Part shown: in pieces, positions 25,842 through 34,471 of the stretch
How positions within the stretch are numbered: the first letter of the stretch is position 1
Layout: every line of letters begins with the position of its first letter
Assembly: GCF_019303475.1 (NCBI RefSeq)
Contig: NZ_JABLSI010000005.1
Span: 1-64,000, forward strand
DNA length: 64,000 nucleotides
Direction: 5' to 3'
DNA from: Streptomyces sp. JJ38
Lineage (GTDB): Bacteria > Actinomycetota > Actinomycetes > Streptomycetales > Streptomycetaceae
Translations under genes and position numbers: made by a program
Notes under the pieces: model-generated
What the model was told of the DNA's origin: nothing
The model's input: the letters and a program-made list of their open reading frames with translations, nothing else
Databases searched by the model: none

Positions 25842-26990
25842 TCAGGCGACGCGCCGGGCACCCGCCGAGGGTTCGGCCGTGAACACGCGCGGCTCGGGCA
25901 GCCCGTGGGCGTCGAAGGCCGCCGAGACGGCGCCGGAGACCGAGGCCACCGCCTCCTGCGGCGCCAGCGCGATGACGGAGCCGCCGAACCCGCCGCCGGT
26001 CATCCGGGCCCCGACAGCGCCCGCGGCCAGTGCGCTGTCGACCGCCAGGTCCGACTGCGGGCACGAGACGCGGTAGTCGTCCCGCAGGGAGGCATGGCCC
26101 GCCGTCAGGACCCGGCCCAGCTCGGTGATCCGGCCAGAGCGCAGGGCCGCCACGCCGGCCTCGACCCGAGCGTTCTCCGTCACCACGTGCCGGACCAGCG
26201 CGGCCAGTTCCCCCGGCAGTCGGACCGAGGCGCCGGGCAGGTCCCCCGGCGCGAGGTCGCGCAGGGCCGGCACACCGAGCAGCGCGGCCGCCCGCTCGCA
26301 GCCCGCGCGCCGTGCCGCGTAGGAGCCGTCGCCCAGGTCGTGGCCGACCCCGGTGTCGACCACCAGCAGGGCCAGGCCGTGCGCCCGCGGAACGAAGGGC
26401 ACCCGCTCCCAGCTCCGGTGCCGGCAGTCCAGGAACAGCGCGGAACCCGCGGTACAGCACGCGGAGGCCAGCTGGTCCATGATTCCGCACGGCACCCCGG
26501 CGAAGGCGCTCTCCGCCCGCTGGGCGAGGGCCGCCAACGCGGCGCCGTCCAGCCCGAGACCGTGGAGGTCGGCGTAGGCGAGGGCGACGGCGCACTCCAG
26601 CGCCGCGGAGGACGACAGGCCCGCGCCTGGGGGCACGGTGCCGTCGATGTGGAGGTCGGCCCCGCCCACCCGGTGTCCAGCCTCGCGCAGTGCCCAGACG
26701 ACCCCGGCCGGGTAGGCGGCCCACGCGGTGACGGAGCCGGGGGTGAGTTCCGCGACCGTGAGATCGGTGATCCGCCCGGGCTCGCGCTGCTCGCTGTGGA
26801 GCCGCAGCCGGCCGTCGTCCCGGCGCCGTGCCGTGACACGGGTCGTGTGCGGCAGCGCGACGGGCAGGCAGAAGCCGTCGTTGTAGTCGGTGTGTTCGCC
26901 GATCAGGTTCACCCGGCCGGGGGCGGCCCACACGCCCTCGGGCTCGGCGGCGAACAGTTCGCGGAAGCGGCGCTGGCGGAGGTGGCTCAC
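25842..26990 (-). CDS. galK: Galactokinase
   Basis: A 382-residue GHMP kinase that phosphorylates galactose at C1 in the Leloir pathway. The galactokinase signature GRVNLIGEHTDYNDGFCLP lies near residue 22, the ATP loop PPGAGLSSSAALE near 110, and the C-terminal GARMTGGGFGGSVIAL is intact. The start is GTG 26990, overlapping the galT stop by GTGA, so galT-galK are coupled in that order. No galE is seen in the window. Confidence 0.96.
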   Translation of the reverse strand: MSHLRQRRFRELFAAEPEGVWAAPGRVNLIGEHTDYNDGFCLPVALPHTTRVTARRRDDGRLRLHSEQREPGRITDLTVAELTPGSVTAWAAYPAGVVWALREAGHRVGGADLHIDGTVPPGAGLSSSAALECAVALAYADLHGLGLDGAALAALAQRAESAFAGVPCGIMDQLASACCTAGSALFLDCRHRSWERVPFVPRAHGLALLVVDTGVGHDLGDGSYAARRAGCERAAALLGVPALRDLAPGDLPGASVRLPGELAALVRHVVTENARVEAGVAALRSGRITELGRVLTAGHASLRDDYRVSCPQSDLAVDSALAAGAVGARMTGGGFGGSVIALAPQEAVASVSGAVSAAFDAHGLPEPRVFTAEPSAGARRVA

Positions 26991-28048
26991 GAGGCCACCT
27001 CCCGGAGCCGGCGGGCCGCCGCCTCCGGTGCCACGTCGCTGACGAACGCGTCCATGCCGGATTCCACTCCCGCCAGGAACTTCAGCTTGTCGCGGGTGCG
27101 GCGGATGGTGAACAGCTGGAGATGGAGGGCGAGTTCGTCTCCCCGAGTGCGGGGGGCCTGGTGCCAGGCGGAGACGTAGGGGGTGGGTGCGGTGCCGTCC
27201 GCCGAGTCCGGGGCGGGGAAGAGTCGGTCGAAGCGGCGCAGCAACTCCAGGTAGACGTCGGGGAACTCGGACCGTTCGGCCTCGGAGAGCCGGGTGAGGT
27301 CGGTGACGCGCCGGTGCGGCAGGAGATGGACCTCGTAGGGCCAGCGGGCGGCGTAGGGCACGAACGCGGTCCACCGCTCACCGCGCAGGACGGTCCTGGC
27401 GGGGTCGGCCTCCTGGGCCGTGAGCAGGTCCTCGAACAGATTGCGGCCGGTGGCCGCGCGGTGGGCCTCGGCCGAGGCGATCATCTTCCGGGTGCGCGGC
27501 GTGACGAAGGGGAAGGCGTAGATCTGGCCGTGCGGGTGGGGGAGGGTCACGCCGATCTCGGCGCCGCGGTTCTCGAAGCAGTAGACCTGTTCGATCCCGG
27601 GGAGGGCGGAGAGCTCGCGGGTGCGGTCCGTCCACGCGTCGAGCACCAGCCGGGCCCGCTCGGGGGCGAGGTCGGCGAAGCGTGCCGTGTGGTCGGCGGT
27701 GAAGCACACCACCTCGCAGCGACCCGCGTCCCCGGAGAGCGCGGGAAAGCGGTTCTCGAAGACGGCGACCTCGTAGTCCGCGGCGGGGATCTCGCCGTGC
27801 CGTCCGTCGCGGGAGGGGCACAGCGGGCAGGCGTCGGCGGGCGGGTGGTGGACGCGGCCCTGCCGGTGCGAGGCGATGGTGACCCAGTCGCCGGTGAGCT
27901 CGTCGCGCCGCAGCTCCGGGCGGCTGTCGACGGCGGGGAGCGAGCGTGGGTCACGCGCCTCGCGGTCGGCGCTCGGGTCGAGGTCGTAGTAGATCAGCTC
28001 GCGACCGTCGGCGAGCTGCGTCGTCGTTTTCTTCGCGGGGCTCAGCAC
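26987..28048 (-). CDS. galT: Galactose-1-phosphate uridylyltransferase
   Basis: A 353-residue enzyme exchanging UMP between UDP-glucose and galactose-1-phosphate. The active-site HPHGQIYAF motif is present, and zinc-site residues appear in the CPLCPSRDG segment. The start is GTG 28048; AAGG lies upstream. It is the first gene of the galT-galK operon, divergent from the SIS-kinase-aldolase operon across a 234-bp region that holds a perfect inverted repeat. Confidence 0.96.
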   Translation of the reverse strand: MLSPAKKTTTQLADGRELIYYDLDPSADREARDPRSLPAVDSRPELRRDELTGDWVTIASHRQGRVHHPPADACPLCPSRDGRHGEIPAADYEVAVFENRFPALSGDAGRCEVVCFTADHTARFADLAPERARLVLDAWTDRTRELSALPGIEQVYCFENRGAEIGVTLPHPHGQIYAFPFVTPRTRKMIASAEAHRAATGRNLFEDLLTAQEADPARTVLRGERWTAFVPYAARWPYEVHLLPHRRVTDLTRLSEAERSEFPDVYLELLRRFDRLFPAPDSADGTAPTPYVSAWHQAPRTRGDELALHLQLFTIRRTRDKLKFLAGVESGMDAFVSDVAPEAAARRLREVAS

Positions 28049-28136
28049 AGATGTCGGCCTTCTGGGTCGGTCGCCTCGTGCGAGGTGTGACGGCTGGGGC
28101 GGGCGGACCGGTTCCTCGACGAACGATGCTTGTATA

Positions 28137-28162
28137 TGCTCGAAATAAGCTCACTTCGAGCA
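28137..28162. promoter_or_regulatory. Inverted repeat between galTK and the tagatose-type operon
   Basis: TGCTCGAA and TTCGAGCA form perfect 8-bp arms separated by 10 bp (ATAAGCTCAC). The element lies in the only A+T-rich part of the divergent intergenic region, 89 bp from galT and 121 bp from the SIS gene. It is well placed to control both operons. The binder is unknown; the LacI regulator at 24241 or a DeoR/GntR regulator elsewhere are candidates. Confidence 0.6.
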
Positions 28163-28282
28163 GAAACGCGCACCGATGCTCAGGGTCGCCCGGATGGCGT
28201 TCGCCTTCAGCGCCCTCCGGGAGGTTCCGCGGGCCCGGTGCGCCAAGGGTCCACCGCCGGTCTTCCGAGGAGCCTTCCCCAT

Positions 28283-29236
28283 ATGTCCCACGCAGCCCCC
28301 TCCCGCACCGCCGGGGAGATCGCCTCCCAGCCCGAGTCCTGGCGGCGGGCGGCCCAGCTCGCACCCCGCTGTGCCGACCTCCTGCCCCGCCGCGGCGAAC
28401 GCGTCGCCGTCGTCGGCTGCGGCACTTCCTGGTACATGGCCCAGTCGTACGCTGCCCTGCGGGAACGCGGTGGGCACGGCGAGACGGACGCCTTCGCCGC
28501 CTCCGAGTTCCCCGACCGGCGCCGCTACGACCGCGTCCTCGCCGTCACCCGCTCCGGCACCACCACCGAAGTGCTCGACCTCCTGGGGCGGTTGACGGGC
28601 CCAAGCGCCATCTCGGTGCTCACCGCCGACCCCTCGGCCCCCGTCCTGCGCGCGGCCGAGGCGGCGGCCGTACTCGATTTCGCCGACGAGGAGTCGGTCG
28701 TCCAGACCCGCTTCGCCACCTCCGTCCTCGCCCTGCTGCGCGCCCACCTCGAGGCCGAGGCGGCCCTCCCCGCGGGGGTGCGCCCGGTCGAGCGGGCCGT
28801 GGCCGACGCCGAGCGGGCCCTGGCCGAGGCGCCCGGTGCCCTGGAGGGCCGCGTCCCGGAGCAGATCACCTTCCTCGGCACGGGCTGGACGTACGGGCTG
28901 GCCCTGGAGGCGGCGTTGAAGCTGCGCGAGGCCGCCGGGGCGTGGACCGAGGCGTATCCGGCCATGGAGTACCGGCACGGGCCGATCAGCATCACCGGGC
29001 CCGGCCGGCTCGTCTGGGTCTTCGGCGCGGTGCCCCCGGGCCTGGCCGACGAGGTCGCCGGCGTCGGCGGCACCCTCGTCGCGCACTCCGGAGGCGGACC
29101 TGACGGGCTGGACCCCCTCGCCGACCTCGTCCGCGCCCAGCGCCTCGCCGTCGACCTCGCCGAGTCCCGCGGCCACGACCCGGACCGGCCGCGCAACCTC
29201 ACCCGGTCCGTCGTCCTCGGAACCGGCCGTGCCTGA
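28283..29236 (+). CDS. SIS-domain sugar-phosphate isomerase/deaminase (AgaS-like)
   Basis: A 317-residue protein with two SIS folds: VAVVGCGTSWYMAQSYAAL, VLAVTRSGTTTEVLDLL, and the second half GTGWTYGLALEAALKLREA with EAYPAMEYRHGP. This matches the isomerase half of GlmS and AgaS-type enzymes, which convert an amino-sugar 6-phosphate such as galactosamine-6-phosphate into a ketose phosphate such as tagatose-6-phosphate. The start ATG 28283 has GAGGAG upstream. It heads an operon with a kinase and a class II aldolase, which supports the tagatose-type role (inference). Confidence 0.85.
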   Translation: MSHAAPSRTAGEIASQPESWRRAAQLAPRCADLLPRRGERVAVVGCGTSWYMAQSYAALRERGGHGETDAFAASEFPDRRRYDRVLAVTRSGTTTEVLDLLGRLTGPSAISVLTADPSAPVLRAAEAAAVLDFADEESVVQTRFATSVLALLRAHLEAEAALPAGVRPVERAVADAERALAEAPGALEGRVPEQITFLGTGWTYGLALEAALKLREAAGAWTEAYPAMEYRHGPISITGPGRLVWVFGAVPPGLADEVAGVGGTLVAHSGGGPDGLDPLADLVRAQRLAVDLAESRGHDPDRPRNLTRSVVLGTGRA

Positions 29237-30353
29237 GCCGGAACCGGGGCCGCGGCCGGAGCCACGGCCCGAACCCGCGCGCGTCGTCGGCGTGGACGTC
29301 GGCGGCACGGGGACCAAGGGCGCCGTGCCGGCCGGGGAGCCGCGCTCCCCGGACGTCCCGGGCCGCCCCGCCCCGGGCGGCGGACCGGCGGCCGTCCGCG
29401 GGGCGGTGGGGCCCCGGCTGATCCTCACGGTCACGCTCAACGCGGCGCTCGACGTCACCTACGGCGTCGACCGGCTCGTCTCGGGCACCTCGCACCGGGT
29501 GGGGGAGACCCACGAACGCGCGGGCGGCAAGGGGATCAACGTCGCCCGGGTGCTCGACCTCCTCGGGCGGCCCACGCTCGTCACCGGGCTCGCGGGCGGA
29601 CCCACCGGCGAGCTGATCCGTGGCGAACTGCGCGCCTCGGGCCTGCCCGAGGCGCTCGTTCCCGTGGGCGGCGACGCGCGGCGCACCGTCACCGTCGTCT
29701 CCCACGCGGACGGCCAGGCCACGGTCTTCAACCAGCCCGGCCCCCGCGTCGGGCCCGGGGAGTGGGCGGAGTTCACGGCCCGCTACGCCCGCCTCGTACG
29801 TGACGCACGCGTCGTCGTCCTGTCCGGCAGCACTCCGCCCGGCCTCCCGGCCGACGCCTACGCCCGGCTGATCCGGACGGCGGCCGCAGCCGGAGCCCGC
29901 ACCGTCCTCGACACCTCCGGACCCGCTCTCGGCGAGGCCCTCGGGGCCCGTCCGGACCTCGTCAAGCCCAACGCGGCCGAACTCGCCGAGGCCACCGGCC
30001 ACACCGACATGACCGCCGCCGCGCTGGCCCTGCGCGCGGCCGGGGCGCGCGCCGTCGTGGCCTCGCTCGGCCCGCGGGGCCTTGAGGCCCACACTCCGGA
30101 CGGCGCCTGGCACGCCGCGCCTCCCGAAGCCCTCACCGGCAACCCGACGGGCGCGGGCGACGCCTGCGTCGCCGCACTGGCCGCCGGGCTCGCCGACGGC
30201 CGGCCCTGGCGCCGCGTCCTGCGCGAGGCCGCGGCCCTGTCGGCCGCCGCCGTCCTGCGTCCCACCGCCGGTGACGTCGACCCCGCCGCCTACCACCGAC
30301 TGCGCACGACCGTGCGTCTGGAGGAACTCCATGCCCCTCACACCCACCGGTGA
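29229..30353 (+). CDS. PfkB-family hexose-phosphate kinase (LacC/FruK type) with ROK-like N-terminal remnant
   Basis: 374 residues, about 60 longer than the family. Residues from about 64 onward are a complete ribokinase/PfkB kinase: ILTVTLNAALDVTYGVDRL, the AGGKGINVARVL motif and the C-terminal GNPTGAGDACVAAL, with catalytic Asp in GAGD. This type phosphorylates tagatose-6-phosphate or fructose-1-phosphate. Residues 1-60 are unusual: a Pro-Glu repeat, then RVVGVDVGGTGTKGAV, which is the phosphate-binding start of a ROK-family sugar kinase, then a Pro/Gly-rich linker. This looks like the scar of a deleted ROK gene fused in frame. The start GTG 29229 overlaps the SIS stop; GTG 29406 is an internal alternative. 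The aldolase gene starts within its 3' end. Confidence 0.85.
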   Translation: MPEPEPGPRPEPRPEPARVVGVDVGGTGTKGAVPAGEPRSPDVPGRPAPGGGPAAVRGAVGPRLILTVTLNAALDVTYGVDRLVSGTSHRVGETHERAGGKGINVARVLDLLGRPTLVTGLAGGPTGELIRGELRASGLPEALVPVGGDARRTVTVVSHADGQATVFNQPGPRVGPGEWAEFTARYARLVRDARVVVLSGSTPPGLPADAYARLIRTAAAAGARTVLDTSGPALGEALGARPDLVKPNAAELAEATGHTDMTAAALALRAAGARAVVASLGPRGLEAHTPDGAWHAAPPEALTGNPTGAGDACVAALAAGLADGRPWRRVLREAAALSAAAVLRPTAGDVDPAAYHRLRTTVRLEELHAPHTHR

Positions 30354-31236
30354 CATCCTGGCCACGGCCGAGCGAGAGGGCGGTGGCGTCGGCGCGTTCA
30401 ACGTCGTCCAGCTCGAACACGCCGAGGCCATCGTCGCCGGGGCCGAGGCCGCCGGGCGCCCCGTCATCCTCCAGCTCAGCGAGAACACCGTCCGCTACCA
30501 CGGGGCCCTGGAACCCGTAGCCCTCGCCACCCTGGCCATCGCCCGAAGCGCCGACGTGCCCGCCGCCGTCCACCTGGACCACGCCGAGTCCCCCGAGCTC
30601 GTCCGCGCGGCCGTCGAACTCGGTTTCCGTTCGGTGATGTTCGACGCGGCGAAGCTGCCTTACGCCGACAACGTGGCCGCCACGCGCGACATCACCGGCT
30701 TCTGCCACGCCCGGGGTGTGTGGGTCGAGGCGGAGCTCGGCGAGGTCGGCGGCAAGGACGGCGCCCACGCTCCCGGGGTGCGCACCGACCCCGACGAGGC
30801 CCGGGCCTTCGTCGCGGCCACCGGAGTGAACGCCCTGGCCGTCGCCGTGGGCAGCTCGCACGCGATGCCCACGCGGGACGCCGTCCTCGACGAGGAGCTG
30901 ATCACCCGGCTGCGCGCGGCCGTCCCGGTACCGCTCGTGCTGCACGGCTCCTCCGGGGTGGCCGACGACGGGCTCCGCCGCGCGGTGGCCGCCGGGCTGC
31001 GCAAGGTCAACATCTCGACCCACCTCAACCGGACGCTCACCCGGGTCGTGCGCTCCCTGCTGGCCGCCGCGCCGGAACTCGCCGACCCGCGCCGCTATCT
31101 CGGCCCGGCCCGGGACGCCGTGGCCGCCGAGGTCGCCAGGCTGCTGGACCTCCTGGCGGGCCCCGGCGCCGCGACGACGGGCGGCACCTCGCGCCCCGTC
31201 GCGGCTCCCGTCCCCCGTAAGACCCGTCCCGCGTGA
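30331..31236 (+). CDS. Class II fructose/tagatose-bisphosphate aldolase
   Basis: A 301-residue zinc-dependent aldolase of the GatY/KbaY/Fba family: GAFNVVQLEHAEAIV, the zinc-binding HLDHAES, VEAELGEVGGKDG, and the phosphate-binding LHGSSGVADDGLRRAV and KVNISTHLN. It cleaves tagatose-1,6- or fructose-1,6-bisphosphate to DHAP and glyceraldehyde-3-phosphate. ATG 30331 follows GAGGA and overlaps the kinase gene by 23 bp. The C-terminal ~25 residues are a disordered tail. Neighbours favour the tagatose reading. Confidence 0.9.
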   Translation: MPLTPTGDILATAEREGGGVGAFNVVQLEHAEAIVAGAEAAGRPVILQLSENTVRYHGALEPVALATLAIARSADVPAAVHLDHAESPELVRAAVELGFRSVMFDAAKLPYADNVAATRDITGFCHARGVWVEAELGEVGGKDGAHAPGVRTDPDEARAFVAATGVNALAVAVGSSHAMPTRDAVLDEELITRLRAAVPVPLVLHGSSGVADDGLRRAVAAGLRKVNISTHLNRTLTRVVRSLLAAAPELADPRRYLGPARDAVAAEVARLLDLLAGPGAATTGGTSRPVAAPVPRKTRPA

Positions 31237-31342
31237 CCCGTCCCGCGCCGTGGACAGCCGTGCCCCGGGCACCGATGATCGGAAGCACGGTCCAGACCAC
31301 TGCGCCCGCATCGTCCGCTCGCCCCCCCAGGAGACGCCCGAC

Positions 31343-32650
31343 GTGAACGCCCCGCCCCCCGCCATGTCCCCCTCACCCGGCGGAGAGGCCGCCCTGCGGC
31401 GCGAACGCGTCATCCGCGCGGCGGTACGGGAGGGGCTGACCGACCCGGACGAGGCGGTGCTCGCCGCCTTCGTCGACCTCGACGGCGTCGCCGCCCTCGT
31501 CGCGGCCCTGCGGTCGGCCTTCCCCGCCTCCCTCTCCGTCCGGCACACCTTCGCGGCCAAGGCCAACAGCCTCGTGCCGGTGCTGGAGCACCTGCGGCTG
31601 CACGGCATGGGCTGCGAGGTCGCCAGCGCCGGTGAGCTGGACCGGGCCACGGCCGCGGGCTTCGGCCCCGAGCTGATCGTCTTCGACTCCCCGGCCAAGA
31701 CGCGCGCCGAACTCGCCCGCGCCCTGCGCCTCGGGGTGGCCGTCAACGTCGACAACTTCCAGGAACTGGAACGCGTCGACGCCCTCCTGGCCGCGAACCC
31801 CTCCGCCTCGCCGCTCGGGGTGCGCGTCAACCCGCAGGTCGGCGCCGGCTCCATCGAGGCGATGAGCACCGCGACCGACACCTCCAAGTTCGGCATCGCG
31901 CTCGACGACGAGGGCAACCGCGCCCGGCTGATCGACGCCTTCCGCGAACGCCCCTGGCTCACCTGGCTGCACACGCACGTCGGCTCGCAGGGCATCGCGC
32001 CGGAGCTGACCGCGCGGGGCCTGGCCAGGACGGTCGAACTCGCCGACGAGATCAACTCCACGCTCGGCCGCCGGCAGGTCGTCGGCATCGACATCGGCGG
32101 CGGCCTCTCGGTCGACTTCGACAGCGACGATCCCGACCCCGGATTCGACGGCTACGTGGCGGCCCTGCGGCGGCACGCCCCCCGGCTGCTGAGTGGCGAC
32201 TACCGGCTCGTCACCGAGTTCGGGCGCGCGCTGCTCGCCAAGAACGGTTTCATGACCGCCTTCGTGGAGTACACCAAGACCGCAGGAGGGCGCCCGGTGG
32301 CCATCACGCACGCCGGCGCCCACGTCGCCACCCGCACCGTCTTCCGGCCTGACGCCTGGCCGCTGCGCGTCACCGCGCACGATCCGTCGGGCCGTCAGAA
32401 GCGGGGCGACGTCCTGGCCCAGGACGTCGCGGGCCCCTGCTGCTTCGCCGGGGACCTGCTCGCCACGGCCCGCCCGCTGCCGCGGCTCGCCCCCGGCGAC
32501 CTCGTCGCCGTCCTCGACACCGGCGCGTACGCCTTCTCCACCCCCTTCCACTACAACAGCCTGCCTGTGCCCGCGGTGTACGGCTTCTCCACCGCCGCGG
32601 ACGGCGAGGTCCGCTTCCGCACCCTCCGCCCGGCGGGTGGTCCGGACTGA
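31343..32650 (+). CDS. PLP fold-type III decarboxylase-like protein (LysA/alanine racemase-like)
   Basis: A 435-residue protein. The PLP lysine lies in VRHTFAAKANSLVPVL, with GMGCEVASAGELDRA and the His in THVGSQG following as in diaminopimelate/ornithine decarboxylase-type enzymes. The C-terminal half has DVAGPCCFAGDLL and DTGAYAFSTPFHYNS, the domain that completes the dimer active site. It is not a clear diaminopimelate decarboxylase, so another amino acid or amine may be the substrate. The start GTG 31343 follows AGGAGAC. It stands alone between the aldolase and the PadR regulator. Confidence 0.85.
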   Translation: MNAPPPAMSPSPGGEAALRRERVIRAAVREGLTDPDEAVLAAFVDLDGVAALVAALRSAFPASLSVRHTFAAKANSLVPVLEHLRLHGMGCEVASAGELDRATAAGFGPELIVFDSPAKTRAELARALRLGVAVNVDNFQELERVDALLAANPSASPLGVRVNPQVGAGSIEAMSTATDTSKFGIALDDEGNRARLIDAFRERPWLTWLHTHVGSQGIAPELTARGLARTVELADEINSTLGRRQVVGIDIGGGLSVDFDSDDPDPGFDGYVAALRRHAPRLLSGDYRLVTEFGRALLAKNGFMTAFVEYTKTAGGRPVAITHAGAHVATRTVFRPDAWPLRVTAHDPSGRQKRGDVLAQDVAGPCCFAGDLLATARPLPRLAPGDLVAVLDTGAYAFSTPFHYNSLPVPAVYGFSTAADGEVRFRTLRPAGGPD

Positions 32651-32684
32651 GCGACGGGAGGGGGAGCGCGGCGTAGAATCGGCG

Positions 32685-32696
32685 GCCGATATCGGC
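32685..32696. promoter_or_regulatory. GCCGATATCGGC operator at the padR promoter
   Basis: A perfect 12-bp palindrome just downstream of a likely -10 box TAGAAT at 32674-32679, so a bound repressor would block transcription start of the padR gene at 32724. The same CCGATATCGG core recurs at 34378 ahead of the amino-acid permease gene. Confidence 0.6.
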
Positions 32697-32723
32697 TTCG
32701 CCACCGCCGGAGGAGGGCCACGG

Positions 32724-33053
32724 GTGCGGGAGTTCCAGCGGGGCGCGGTGCGACTGCACATCCTCCACCACGCGGCCCGGGAGGAGATCCACGGCGCCTG
32801 GATGACGGCGGAACTGACCCGGCACGGCTACCGGATCAGCCCCGGCACCCTGTACCCGACGCTGCACCGGCTGGAGGCGGCCGGGCTGCTCGTCTCCGAG
32901 CAGCGGGTCGTCGGCGGGCGCGCCCGGCGCGTCTACCGGGCCACCGCGGCCGGGGAGCGGGCGCTCGAGGAGGACCGCAGAGCCCTCGCCGAGCTGGCCC
33001 GCGAGGTCCTCGGCGACGGGACGGCGACGCCCGGCGACGAGCCGCGGCGCTGA
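32724..33053 (+). CDS. PadR family transcriptional regulator
   Basis: A 109-residue winged-helix repressor. I chose GTG 32724 because AGGAGGG lies 6 nt upstream and the resulting start, MREFQRGAVRLHILHHA, is the usual beginning of this subgroup; the longer frame from 32637 is not needed. The helix-turn-helix is IHGAWMTAELTRHGYRISPGT and the wing is RVVGGRARRVYRAT. A palindrome overlaps its own promoter and a copy precedes the APC permease gene, so it probably represses both. Confidence 0.9.
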   Translation: MREFQRGAVRLHILHHAAREEIHGAWMTAELTRHGYRISPGTLYPTLHRLEAAGLLVSEQRVVGGRARRVYRATAAGERALEEDRRALAELAREVLGDGTATPGDEPRR

Positions 33054-33071
33054 ACCGGCCGCGAGGGAGCC

Positions 33072-34340
33072 TCAGCGGCGGTTCGCGGTGAGCCGCCGCA
33101 GCCCGTACCAGGAGGCGCCCACGGCCAGCACGGCCGCGCCCGCCAGCGCCGAGGACGCGGGCAGTGTCACGGCCAGCGTGAGGCACCCCGCCAGCCCGAA
33201 CAGCGGCACCACCCGCGGCGGGCGGCGATCCTGCCGCGTCAGCGTGAGGGCGGAGGCGTTGGCGACGGCGTAGTAGACGAGGACGCCGAAGGAGGAGAAG
33301 CCGATCGCACCGCGCAGGTCCACCGTGGCCGCGGCCACCGCCACGACGGCTCCCACCAGCAACTCGGCCCGGTGGGGCACCTGGAACCGCGGGTGCACCG
33401 AGGCCAGGACATGCGGCAGGTGCCGGTCGCGGGCCATGGCGAGCGTGGTCCGGGAGACGCCGAGGATCAGGGCCAGGAGCGAGCCGAGCGCCGCCACCGC
33501 CGCGCCGGCCCGCACCACCGGCTCCAGCCAGCCGGCGCCCGCGACCCTGACCGCGTCCGACAGCGGCGCGGTGGCCTCGCCCAGCTCCTCGGCCCCCAGC
33601 ACCGCCAGCACCGCGATCGCGACCGCGGCGTACACCAGCAGTGTCAGCCCGAGCGCGAGCGGCACGGCCCGCGGGATCGTCCGTGCGGGATCGCGCACCT
33701 CCTCGCCCAGCGTCGCGATGCGCGCGTATCCGGCGAAGGCGAAGAAGAGCAGCCCGGCGGCCTGCAGGATGCCGGCGGCTCCGGCGTCGGCACCGATCTC
33801 GAGCCGGCCCGGTTCGGCGGCCGGCGAGTTGAGGCAGGCGACCACCACCGCGGCCAGCACGGCCAGGACGACGGCCACGACGGCGCGGGTGAACCAGGCC
33901 GCCTTCTGTACCCCGGCGTAGTTCACCGCCGTCAGCGCCACCACGGCGGCCACCGCCACGAGGTGTTCGTGCCCCGGCCACACGTACGCGCCGACGACCA
34001 GGGCCATCGCTGCGCAGGAGGCGGACTTGCCCACCACGAAGCCCCAGCCCGCCAGGTAGCCCCAGAACGGGCCGAGTCGCTCGCGGCCGTAGACGTAGGT
34101 GCCGCCGGAGGCCGGATAGCGGGCGGCGAGCCGGGCCGAGGAGGTGGCGTTGCAGTAGGCGACGACGGCGGCGAGGGCCAGCCCCGGCAGCAGTCCCGAA
34201 CCGGCCGCACGGGCGGCGGGGGCCAGGGCGGCGAAGACGCCCGCGCCGATCATCGAGCCCAGACCGATCACCACCGCGTCGGCCAGCCCGAGCCGCCGCC
34301 GCAGCTCGTTCGGCACACCGGTGGCGGGGGGCTGACTCAT
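33072..34340 (-). CDS. APC family amino-acid permease
   Basis: A 422-residue transporter with 12 predicted membrane helices. The family start is visible in LGLADAVVIGLGSMIGAGVFAAL, with the unwound helix-1 motif GSMIGAGVF, and YPASGGTYVYGRERLGP is typical of the APC superfamily. The substrate is not predictable. The ATG 34340 follows GAGGAG. Its promoter carries CCGATATCGG, shared with the convergent padR gene, which suggests padR-controlled expression. Confidence 0.92.
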   Translation of the reverse strand: MSQPPATGVPNELRRRLGLADAVVIGLGSMIGAGVFAALAPAARAAGSGLLPGLALAAVVAYCNATSSARLAARYPASGGTYVYGRERLGPFWGYLAGWGFVVGKSASCAAMALVVGAYVWPGHEHLVAVAAVVALTAVNYAGVQKAAWFTRAVVAVVLAVLAAVVVACLNSPAAEPGRLEIGADAGAAGILQAAGLLFFAFAGYARIATLGEEVRDPARTIPRAVPLALGLTLLVYAAVAIAVLAVLGAEELGEATAPLSDAVRVAGAGWLEPVVRAGAAVAALGSLLALILGVSRTTLAMARDRHLPHVLASVHPRFQVPHRAELLVGAVVAVAAATVDLRGAIGFSSFGVLVYYAVANASALTLTRQDRRPPRVVPLFGLAGCLTLAVTLPASSALAGAAVLAVGASWYGLRRLTANRR

Positions 34341-34377
34341 GGCAGTGCTCCTCGGCGTGCGGTCGGGCTTACGGTCT

Positions 34378-34402
34378 CCGATATCGGCTCACGATACGTG
34401 AG
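34378..34402. promoter_or_regulatory. CCGATATCGG plus CTCACG-ATA-CGTGAG palindromes upstream of the permease gene
   Basis: Two adjacent perfect palindromes: CCGATATCGG (34378-34387) and CTCACG/CGTGAG with a 3-bp centre (34388-34402). They lie 37-62 bp upstream of the permease ATG, where the promoter should be. The first matches the padR-promoter operator core. Confidence 0.6.
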
Positions 34403-34471
34403 CGGGCGAGGGGTACCCCTACAGGAGAGGCACTCCCCGGGCGGGGCCGCGCCGTGTGGGTGCCGTGGCCG

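Noticed and set aside
24241..26931. One long minus-strand frame spanning the LacI gene and galK region
   Set aside because: Only the part to about 25314 has LacI homology; upstream it is the reverse frame of galK. High G+C gives long spurious frames.
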